The notes below the pieces were generated by a model that searched no databases, was not told the origin of the DNA, and saw nothing but the letters and a program-made list of their open reading frames with translations. This document shows positions 56,147 to 64,000 of a DNA stretch of 64,000 nt, piece by piece. Each line of letters opens with the position of its first letter. Positions within the stretch are counted from its first letter, which is position 1. The position numbers and the translations under genes are program-made. Origin of the DNA: Aplectana chamaeleonis (Eukaryota; Nematoda; Chromadorea; Rhabditida; Cosmocercidae); assembly GCA_029168955.1 (NCBI GenBank), contig JAPDOI010000371.1, positions 530,501 to 594,500 on the forward strand, written 5' to 3'.

Positions 56147-56245
56147 ATTCGGCATTCTAATGCCGGCCCTGGAAGGTGACCTCGAGTCACTCTCCGGAGG
56201 CCAGCATATTTTTGACCGCTGAGGAGATAGGGGTATCTCCACGGC
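56147..56245 (+). ncRNA. Putative structured leader RNA, copy D
   Basis: Hairpin 1 CGGCATT-CT-AATGCCG, hairpin 2 GGTGAC-CTCGA-GTCACT, ATTTTTG at 56208-56214, hairpin 3 GGAGATA-GGGG-TATCTCC. Architecture is comparable to Sm-class small nuclear RNAs, but no family was recognised and a DNA-level role is equally possible. Confidence 0.4.
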
Positions 56246-57119
56246 GGGGGGGGGCGGTTTTCGCCGTGATCCGCGGGGACGGTGGTTCCTCACCGCAGAC
56301 CGCAGCGGACCGAGGCGGGGCGTTTCTCCGCCGTGGGGCCGGGGTGACATGCTTGAGGTAAACAATAATACAAATAATAATCGTGGGCCATCTGGTAAAG
56401 GTCGGCGGGCCGTCGACATACGGCTGGCCGGCGAACCAAAAGCGGGCGGCCGGAGGACGGAGACCGCGGGCCAGCTGGGAAAGGTTCGCCGGCCGTCGTC
56501 CTGAGTACCTGAGCATATTGCCCTAAAGCAAATTATTCGAAAAGGTGATGAGCATCAAGATAGCAGAATATTCGAAAAGAAGAGGAGAAAAAGCGCGGCG
56601 AGAGAAATTTCTGCAGAATATGAGTTTGAGTTGCATAACTTGTCCTTGCTTCTTATGTTTAATTCTTATATTTGCGTTTCGTATATGTATATACAGAATA
56701 AATTTAGAAATTCAAAGAAAGGAGACCAGCGACGGAGGGGTTGAAAATGGGAGGAGATTGGCTTAACTAGCTGCCACAATGGGAGACAGGGGGCAGCCAC
56801 ACTTTCGTGGATACCCTCTATCCACCATTACGGCGGCGACGGCCTTAAATAATGGGAGCAGGAGAACACACTATTGATTTCGCGGAGGCGGCCCAGCGCC
56901 AATGGGCGACGGCTAGCAGTCCGGCCTGTTGCGGCAACTTCGGATAGCACCGCCCCTAATCGATATGCGCTGCTTGTGTACAGCGCGCAACGGGAGACCT
57001 GCACACAAGAACGAACAGCGGAAATGTTACTCACAGAAATGGATAGCTCAATTTGCGACAAGATTCTTTGAAGGGCTTCTATTTCAAAGGTAGAGGAAAT
57101 AGGTTTTGTCTAATTCGAA

Positions 57120-57490
57120 TGTGAGGCACTTTTTTCCGAATATTCGAATAAATCCAAAATTTAAATTTTCGAATAAATCGAATATTCGAATAAATCCGAA
57201 AAATCAATTCTCCAATAAATCGAATATTCGAATAAATCCAAAATTGAAATTCTCGAATAAATCGAGTATTCGAATAAATCTATAATTGAAATTCCCGAAT
57301 AAATCGAATATTCGAATAAATCCAAAATTTAAATTTTCGAATAAATCGAATATCCGAATAAATCCAAAAATTCAATTCTCGAATAAATCGAATATTCGAA
57401 TAAATCCAAAATTTCAATTCTCGAATAAATCGAATATTCGAATAAATCCAAATTTTAAATTCCCGAATAAATCGAATATTCGAATAAACA
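57120..57490. repeat. TTCGAATA 42-bp tandem array, right arm
   Basis: About 8.5-9 units, two more than the left arm. Same unit, inverted. Confidence 0.92.
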
Positions 57491-57792
57491 GCCAAAATTG
57501 AGTTTCCCGAATGAATCGAATATTCGAATACTCGAATATTCGAATTATTCGAATATTATTCGAATAATTATTCGATTCGGTCCCAAGTCTAGTACATACC
57601 ATAAAAAACGCCGATGTCCTGCTCGTCATTCGAGCTTATGAGCGTCCCATTCTGAATAGATTGGTGACGTTTCGGAATCTAATCGAATTGCGCATCGAGC
57701 AGTTTTTTCAGCTTACTCAATACATCGCATTACTCAATACTCGTCGCCCGGTATGCCTACAAGAATTCGCTCATGTAAGGGGATGCAGTACT

Positions 57793-57927
57793 AATCATCA
57801 GCTCACGCTGATTACGTCCCTGCCATTTGTACACACCGCCCGTCGCTATCCGGGACTGAGCTGTCTCGAGAGGACTGCGGACTGCTGTATCGAAGCCTTC
57901 GGGTCGCGTTATGACGGGGAACATTGA
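57793..57927 (+). rRNA. 18S rRNA 3'-region fragment, right arm
   Basis: Contains TTGTACACACCGCCCGTCGC, CCGGGACTGAGCTGTCTCGA and GAAGCCTTCGGGTCGCG, preceded by CATCAGCTCACGCTGATTAC. It differs from the left-arm copy at several bases (CCATTTG for CCCTTTG, CTATCC for CTGCCC). Fragment only. Confidence 0.85.
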
Positions 57928-58059
57928 TTTTACCGGTAGCATTCCAGAGTAGGGCACGGCTCAGCAGCACTAGGAAATTCGCCATTGCGTAGACCGATAA
58001 CATAACATAACATAACAAAAGCTTAGTTGCTAAACTAAGCTAAACTAAGCTGCACCCAA

Positions 58060-58195
58060 GCAGACCACATATTTGGCGGCTTTATTTCGCGGTTACTTCG
58101 TGGCGAGCATTATTTGGCGGCTATTTGGCGGCTATTACGCGGCAACCAGGCACTTCTCGGCTATTTCGCGGCCATTTTACGGCCAAAACCCTCAG
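58060..58195 (+). repeat. CGGCTATTTCGCGG-type block, right arm
   Basis: GACCACATATTTGGCGGC followed by repeats of GGCGGCTATT and GCGGTTACTTCG motifs. Matches 51209-51345. Confidence 0.7.
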
Positions 58196-58801
58196 TTTGT
58201 TGAAACAGACGTCTCCATGAATTCCAAGCGCTCTACCTTTGATCAAGATTCAGCCCTCGTCCCGGTTTACTCAGTGCACATCGAATGTGCATTTTGATTT
58301 TGGACTCAACTAAATTTGTCTGCACTCTTGATCTCCATAACCTATCACTAGTTGAAAGCAGTGTTCAAAACGAAGACCGTTCCAGAGCTTTCGGGAGAAA
58401 CCGCAAGTACGGGTAGTTACTGTGAAATCGGTATAGAAGCGGAGCAACGTCGACAGAGCAAGCCTCTGAAGGGAAGTGCTGACTGACTTTCTCCAAATCC
58501 CGATACTGATTGAGGGCTGAGTGGCTCGTCGTCACGACAAATCTGGCATGTTTGGGAGAACAGCCACAAGCATACACTTTAAAACGTGATTGAAAGTAGC
58601 TTAACAGCTATGACTTTTTTCCGAAAACGAGGCCTCCATTTCAGAGATAGTAGTTTCTGCTTGGTTCAAATTTTCGTTTGGTCCATGGCAGTGAAGCTCA
58701 AGAACCATAAGCAATCATTGATGCTCGTTAGAATTTGTGATTAAAAATGGTAAGCAGACCGTTCTGCAAAAACTGTTGATAATTGAGAAGCGCTGTAGAC
58801 C

Positions 58802-59519
58802 GCGCACAAACCTTCAGGACGTAGCCGTAGGCCTGCGTGCTGTCAACCCTACAGGGCAAAACAAGTTTTTTCCACGGGTGACCTTCGAAAGTAAACAGTA
58901 TGGGGTTCTATGGAGCGCCCATAGCCACAAACACAAAAGATCACCGTCGCTAGGGGTGGTGCGGCTGAAAATTTATTATTGATTGTATCTTGAGCTACCG
59001 CGGCTATCTACAGCTCAATAGAGCGAGGCATGTATAGATAGTCACAATCGTCAAGGATACAATCATTATATCATTCTCAACCGTACCTCCCGTAACGACA
59101 GAGGTCGCTTGTTATTCTTAACTATGGGCGCTCACTTAGAGGTCACCCAAGAATGACTTGGGTGGTCTACAATACCGGAAATCGGTCTACAAATCGAGAC
59201 AAGACCCAATTTTCACTCACTACGGGCCGGATTCATACTTACCGCGACGAATGAACCGAAGCTGTGCTTACAATCCTTATCGACCAAAAATCTATATGCA
59301 TCCATGGACGATTGAAATAAACTCTGTATCGCGTCGGCGGTGAATATGGTTCCAGGCCATTTTCACTAATTCTCAGTCTTAACATCAAAATAGATATAAT
59401 TTCATTTTCGTTCGCATTTTGAACAAATCGCAAAGGCACATAAATGTACTGGACGCACAGTTATGTGAATCATTAAAGAAAAATTCGAATAATGCCTAGT
59501 GGATACTGGATATTTAATA
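58802..59519. other. Intergenic, no gene seen
   Basis: Contains a short hairpin (GGTCACCCAAG-AATGA-CTTGGGTGGTC-like, 59140-59165). A 61-codon frame at 59158-59343 is unrecognised. Confidence 0.45.
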
Positions 59520-59666
59520 CTACTGTGGATAATGGATACATAGAGTTAACGTAATAAATTTAATCTGAGGAATGGACGGGGCTGCGACGGTAGATCGCCG
59601 CGCGCGAACCGAAATCCCGTTGGCCAAAGAGGCCGCCAACACCGCACGACCAGCCGCCTGGTCCAT
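59520..59666 (-). CDS. Conserved short ORF (MDQAAGRA motif), unknown function
   Basis: 48 codons, ATG at 59666-59664, stop at 59522-59520. It opens MDQAAGRAVLAASLANGI, then SVRARRSTVAAPSIPQIK. The broken copy at 27177 shares about 25 residues and the bases just upstream of the ATG. Small, Ala-rich, with no signal peptide or membrane segment. I do not recognise a family. It may be the coding remnant of an unidentified dispersed element or an exon-like fragment; whether it is translated cannot be judged here. Confidence 0.35.
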   Translation of the reverse strand: MDQAAGRAVLAASLANGISVRARRSTVAAPSIPQIKFITLTLCIHYPQ

Positions 59667-60375
59667 GCGTCAGACTAAATCGAATACCGAAACCATACAT
59701 GTACCGAACAGACACGCATTGTGTGCATCTTCAGAGAAAAATGAAAACAATTCTTAGAGAAGTAGACTCGAGATGCGGAAGGATCATAAACGGAATGCAA
59801 ACGAATTTCAGGGCCCGCAAATGAATGAGCATACAAGAGCATGATAGAAGAGACACTGCGCACCAAAACAACAGTACAACAGAAAACAAAAATTTAACAC
59901 TAACAGAAATGGCAAAACATTCGATGACAGGACAAAATTGCCATCATAAGCGATCGAATGAAAAAAGAGCATTCCGAAATAGATTATACAATATAAAGCA
60001 CAGCTCGTGCGTGGTGTTGCTTATAGGATACATACAAAACTATAAGACAGATGCGAACATCTCATCTCCAAAGGTTATTAAACAAGCGGGACATGGATGA
60101 ACTCTGAATTTTTTCATATACAACTGTGTCTCGGAAACGTGATATGTCTTCGAGCCGGGTCAATCAGGCCGTTGTGTAGGACCAAAACGGAGGTACGATA
60201 CTGTTGGTGCCCGAAATTTCAGAAAAGTTTTACGACTGCATCACAAATCATTCTTGGGTATCAGAATTGTGACGATCCCCACTGGGAAATTTCATAACAG
60301 GGTTTTCTTTCATAAAAAACCCGTTTGAAAATCTCGTAGCATTCAGCTTCCTTTTTTCCACGTCTGTCTGACGTG
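59667..60375. other. Intergenic, no gene seen
   Basis: AT-rich unique sequence, no recognised gene. A short inverted repeat (TTTTTCCACGTCTGTCTGAC-GTGGAAAAA) lies at 60354-60381. Confidence 0.5.
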
Positions 60376-60782
60376 GAAAAATGCAACAGCTACGGAGGTC
60401 TCACCACGATTGGTAACAGAGAAAGTTTAAAAGACACATTATGCAACTACTACGATGGTCCCACTACGATTCGTACCTGAGAAACTTTAAAGGACGCAAT
60501 TTGCAACTATTATGGTGTTCCCACCACGATTCGTGACGGAGAAGCTTGAAAGGGCCCAATACGCAACAAATGAGGTGGTCCCACCACGATCCGAAAAGAA
60601 GAAAGCTCAAAGGATTCAATATGCAACACCCACGGTGGTCCCACCACGATTTATCACTGAGAAAGTTTGAATGATGCAATATGCAACGGCTGTGGTGGTC
60701 CCACCACGACTCGCAACGGGGAAACTTCAAAGCAAGCAATACAGAACAGCTGTGGTGGTCCCACGATTCGTCAGGGAGAAAT
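60376..60782. repeat. 60-bp tandem repeat, about 6.5 units
   Basis: Each unit contains GGTCCCACCACGATTCGT, then GAGAAACTTTAAAGG, then CAATATGCAAC. The minus strand is open for 153 codons across it (60464-60925) with a 20-residue period (ESWWDHH); the non-repeat N-terminal part is Phe/Leu/Cys-rich. I treat this as a repeat; coding is possible but unsupported. Confidence 0.9.
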
Positions 60783-61315
60783 TTATGGAAAATCAGAAAG
60801 AACAACAATCTTGTTGTTGTTCCTTCCGAGAACAAACAACAAAAACAACATCCATGAATGAATACGAGATCAACATGAACCAATAAGAAAGAACCGTGAT
60901 GAAAGTACAGATAGATACAAAACAATGGACTCCACCACGAAGAAGCGCGCCAATTCGAATTTCAGCTTTGCGCGTGAACTGAGACGCAAATCAGCCCAGA
61001 GCACACCACACACACCACCTCACGGTTGAACGCGGTCAGTCCGATTTTTGTGCGACATCAGTCCTATTACTGCGTTTGCGCGCGATCCGACCGGATGGCG
61101 AAGCGGTTGTATCGCGAGCACCGGAATGCAATCGCTCTGACCGCGAGTTTATTCGCGGTAAGTCCTAATTGGGCTTTCGATCGCGGTCAAAACGGTTCCT
61201 GAGCGCGGTAAGTACTATTCGACAAGTTCTGTGCGCGATAAGTCCGCCCTTATGTCTGAGAGTGTAGACAGTGTAGGAGGTTTTTGAGGCTTAGACGTGA
61301 CTTGACTTACTTGAC
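60783..61315. other. Intergenic with CGCGGTAAGT-type motifs, then RTE 3' tail
   Basis: 61130-61250 holds degenerate repeats of TCGCGGTAAGTCC. The end, 61293-61315, is the reverse complement of the RTE tail ACTTGACTTACTTGACTT. Confidence 0.55.
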
Positions 61316-62012
61316 TTAATCGATTGGCTTTTGCCTGACGCGGTCATTCCGCATCTTCACCGAGGTGTGCCGTCCTAGTGTCCATTTTTTCACGGTCTTC
61401 AGCCACAATTTGAACACATTCCATCCAGCTGTCACTATTCCATTTCCAGCGAAATTCGGCGTTCTTCTAAGTATATGCCCGAGCAGTCGAAGTCGACTTT
61501 CCATTGCTGCTTGAGATGGCGTTAGGAGATGCTGGCACCTCCCTCGTGTCAAGCGTTGATGTACTGCGTCAATTTCTTTGTAAAGGTCTTCGTTATGGCA
61601 TACACGCGGCCAGAAGTATCCAAGCAAACGCCTAAAAAGCTTCCTCTCCGTGCAATCCAACCGTTCCATCTGCGTCTTCGGTGCTGCCCACGTCTCCGAT
61701 CCGAACATCATGATAGGGCGAATAGCGGATAGGTAGACGCGCAACTTGACTTCCTTCGCGATGGTGGTAGACCACAAACACTTGGTTAGAGAATTGAATG
61801 CAGACGTAGCTTTCGCACATCGTTGTTGAATATCCGCTGCATAACTACCATCGTTCTTCAGCAAACAGACCAAATAACAGAAATCGTCCACCAGTTTGAC
61901 ACGTTGTCCGTCCACACAAACTCCCGTTGAAGGCCTCTGAGAGACCCACATCTGCTTGCATTTGTCGGGACGAAGACGAAGTCCATAGGCTGCGGCATGC
62001 TTCGAAACGAGG
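61316..62012 (-). pseudogene. RTE-clade LINE, 3' part of reverse transcriptase
   Basis: Minus strand. The patch from 62012 down to about 61470 reads as the RT thumb and C-terminal region: VSKHAAAYGLRLRPDKCKQM, VYLSAIRPIMMFGSETWAA, RLLGYFWPRVCHNEDLY, RLRLLGHILRR. At about 61460 the sequence jumps to the extreme C-terminus in the wrong frame. At least the 25 residues corresponding to the start of the 1-192 copy are deleted, and the 3' end (61316-61460) is nucleotide-identical in layout to 50-230. The element continues upstream at 63795 after the hAT insert. Non-functional. Confidence 0.88.
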
Positions 62013-62020
62013 TTCACAAT

Positions 62021-63786
62021 CAGGGGTGTGCGTAAATGAAATTTCAAATTTCGTAAATCGTAAATCGTAATTACGAAAAAACCATCGTAAATCGTAAACC
62101 GTAAATCGTGAATCGTAAACAGCAAACAATAACAATAACCACAAAAAATATTTTACTATGGTGTAACAAGAGAAACTATGTACCTACCGTCCTACTGTCC
62201 ACCGTTGCACGTACTAAGCGCATACATATTAGATTGCGTTCAGTATTTGACAGGTAACCACGTCTAAGGGGTATGGTGTACTTTGTTGCTGTCATGAGCG
62301 ACAGGCGTGAAATCAAGCACAAATCGTCCGCATCGGAGCAACGACATCGGTAGTCGTAGGAACACATATCTTGTATATGTTTGCACGGTAGCGACAGGTT
62401 TAGAAGGCGGAAGCTCCACGACAGGCGGTCGTTGTCGTTGTGCAGAGCGACGCGACCGTGCCTTGTAAAAGTATACCATACCTTTATGGGACCGCCAAAC
62501 CCGTATTTCTCTGCTTTCCCTTATCACTCATCCACAACTTCTTCCCAGGTCTTGAAAAATTCGCCTGCTCGATTCAGCTGTCCGAGTACCTGCTGGGCAC
62601 AGGGTCACAATTATATGCTTAATTCCTTTCCCGAAACGCCAACGCCGTTGTAAGCGTTAAAACGAGCCAAAATTACCGTATCTGAGCGATTTCCTACCGC
62701 CGAATTTTAGAACTTTCTATTGCTAGCGAAACCGCAACACCGATTATACATTCGGTAAGGATTGCACTGATATGTACTTCGAGTTCCGTACTGAAGGTTG
62801 GCTCAAACTTGATGCACGTACGTCGAAAAATATGGAACCAAACTTGCGCCAACCTTCAATAGAGATCGCAAAGTATCAGTCCGACCCGTGGCATTTCTGT
62901 ATTATCTAGAGCCGAGTGTCGGTCGCCCAGCGCAAGTTATTTTTCCTATAACTTCTAAATACCTTGCAGATTCATAGCTTTATGGTTTCTAAATTCTGTC
63001 GCTTTGTGTAGTTTAGCTTCCATAGTGGATGAATGTAGCCAAGGCGCCCCAACAAACGAACGCATTTGTGAGATATAAAGGAAAAGGGCGAAGATGAGCT
63101 TTTAAACTAGCGCTCACGCCTTTGCTGGGTGGCCGCTTGCCGCGGACGATGAGAAGTTCACTGGAGGCAATGATTTTGAGAGTCAAACTTCTTGGGTAAA
63201 AAAGGACGCCCCTCTTGTTGATTTTTGTCGACTCAGAGTAGACATAATCTACTCAAAAGACGGGCCAAGAGCAGTATCTGAAGCAATTTTTGGATAGCTC
63301 AGACTGCTTCGCTCGATGTTTTGGCGCTAATCCAGTTTCAGGAATCACAACAGTTAATCTTCATGAAAAACTCGGAAACAAAGTACTCGTAAAGAGTGCT
63401 TTCAAACTGCATTTCGTCGTAGGCGGCAGCTAGTGAGACGTGCGCGGCACGCAACGCGGATCAGTTACCCAGCGCCTCCAACCCCGACCGTGTGTCCCGC
63501 TTTGAAATGATAGATTCGCGTCAAAGAATGATAATGGGATCGTGTTGTAGTCACACGCCTGGGTTGGTCCCATCTCCTTACCAAAAATATTAGTATAAGC
63601 AAAGTGGGATTAGAGCAGGCCAATTAGAGATATCTTGCTATCAACTTCCATTGCATATATTTTTATTTACGAAAAATTACGATTTACAGTCCAAAATGTC
63701 GTAAATCGTAAACCGTAATTACGAGCTCAAAAAACACCGTAAATCGTTAAATCGTAAATCGTAAATCGTAATTACGCACACCCCTG
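62021..63786. mobile_element. hAT-type non-autonomous DNA transposon
   Basis: 1,766 bp. The perfect 15-bp inverted ends CAGGGGTGTGCGTAA are flanked by the 8-bp duplication TTCACAAT at 62013-62020 and 63787-63794. The CAGGG-type end plus 8-bp duplication is the hAT superfamily signature. Both subterminal regions carry repeated CGTAAATCGTAAATCG motifs in the same orientation, possible transposase-binding repeats. No transposase ORF was seen. It interrupts the RTE pseudogene. Confidence 0.92.
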
Positions 63787-63794
63787 TTCACAAT

Positions 63795-64000
63795 CCTTTG
63801 CAGTTTTGCGTTGTTTTCAGCGAATAACACAATGCCGTCGGCTTACTCCAGGTCGACAAGGGAGCGCCCTGATGCTGTTAGGATCACAAACGCAAGAAAG
63901 ACAGGTGTACGAACTGCTGCTGTTGTTCCTTTGTTCATGTCCTTGATTAACCGAACATACTTTTCCGGGACTCCATCTGCTCGCAGAGCATTGAGCAATC
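63795..64000 (-). pseudogene. RTE-clade LINE, RT palm fragment upstream of hAT insert
   Basis: Minus strand from 64000: LLNALRADGVPEKYVRLIKD, then TTAAVRTPVF, then a deletion that removes the QGD-type region, then DLE-stop-ADG where RTE enzymes have the YADD catalytic motif (tyrosine codon now TAA near 63846), then ENNAKLQRIVN leading into the target duplication. Clearly dead. Continues at 62012 on the other side of the insert and runs off the window at 64000. Confidence 0.88.

Larger units (their letters stand above)
55418..56515. mobile_element. Promoter-bearing palindromic TIR element, copies C and D
   Basis: The core of the 5.6-kb palindrome. The ends GGTACTCAGGACGACGGCCG and inverse match the 41.0-41.65 kb element. 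Each half carries the same TATA promoter, hairpin leader and downstream block, pointing outward in opposite directions from the 73-bp spacer. No coding region. Confidence 0.85.
53213..58801. repeat. 5.6-kb near-perfect palindrome
   Basis: The two arms (53213-55928 and 56002-58801) are inverted copies with only scattered substitutions around a 73-bp spacer. The outer limits are GGTCTACAGCG and its inverse. The outer part of the arms is centred on 56007 and the inner part on 55965. The shift corresponds to 84 extra bases in the right arm, exactly two 42-bp units of the TTCGAATA array. From outside in, each arm holds a segment ending in a decayed TTAA-family terminus, a CGGCTATTTCGCGG block, an 18S rRNA fragment, the TTCGAATA array and half of a promoter-bearing TIR element. 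Confidence 0.95.

Noticed and set aside
53213..58801. Pure assembly mirror artefact
   Set aside because: The arms differ by 84 bp in the TTCGAATA array and by substitutions in the 18S fragments and elsewhere, which a simple mirrored read would not produce. Not fully excluded without long reads.
62012..63795. MULE-type element with 10-bp duplication (GTTCACAATC)
   Set aside because: Assigning the end as CAGGGG gives an exact 8-bp TTCACAAT duplication and a canonical hAT end; the 10-bp reading only adds the terminal C and G of the inverted repeat.

Overview
The window looks like a repeat-dense, largely gene-free stretch of a eukaryotic genome, most likely a clade V nematode (hookworm/strongylid type). 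The reasons are three RTE-clade retrotransposon relics of the kind common in such worms, CR1-type and Ingi/jockey-like LINE relics, many TIR and foldback DNA elements, and 3' small-subunit (18S) rRNA fragments of nematode character. I found no convincing single-copy host protein gene, no intact transposase and no complete RNA gene. The very long open frames between 4.7-10.6, 30.9-33.6 and 35-39.3 kb come from tandem repeats whose unit (21 or 42 bp) is a multiple of three, so several frames stay open at once.

Layout. 0-4.35 kb: an RTE 3' end abuts a TTAA-type miniature element. A 3.66-kb LINE (minus strand) has split that element, leaving a 12-bp target duplication, and the LINE itself carries a second TTAA element. 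4.7-15.6 kb: a 5.8-kb 21-bp minisatellite, a GGCGGA microsatellite, two head-to-head GC-rich hairpins, a leader, a 42-bp minisatellite and a foldback. 15.6-26 kb: a palindromic repeat, a CR1 relic, nested TTAA elements and RTE relics. 26.2-29 kb: a 2.8-kb TIR element holding a second foldback. 30.2-40.0 kb: a 9.9-kb composite with the order foldback, 42-bp minisatellite, leader, hairpin, spacer, hairpin, leader, 42-bp minisatellite, foldback. 40.5-41.7 kb: two palindromic elements. 45.6-52.6 kb: nested and back-to-back TTAA elements around a 2.76-kb inverted-repeat element. 53.2-58.8 kb: a 5.6-kb near-perfect palindrome containing two copies of an 18S rRNA fragment and two opposed TATA promoters at its core. 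61.3-64 kb: an RTE relic interrupted by a hAT-type element with an exact 8-bp target duplication.

The most noteworthy points are: (1) a family of minisatellite-bearing units that share a hairpin head, leader, 21/42-bp array and foldback tail, arranged head to head; (2) TTAA-flanked elements whose empty sites can be read inside this same window; (3) the 5.6-kb palindrome whose arms differ mainly by two 42-bp units; (4) a TATA/initiator promoter plus hairpin-rich leader, with compensatory stem changes, in four copies. All assignments come from reading the sequence and from recalled family features; no search was run.
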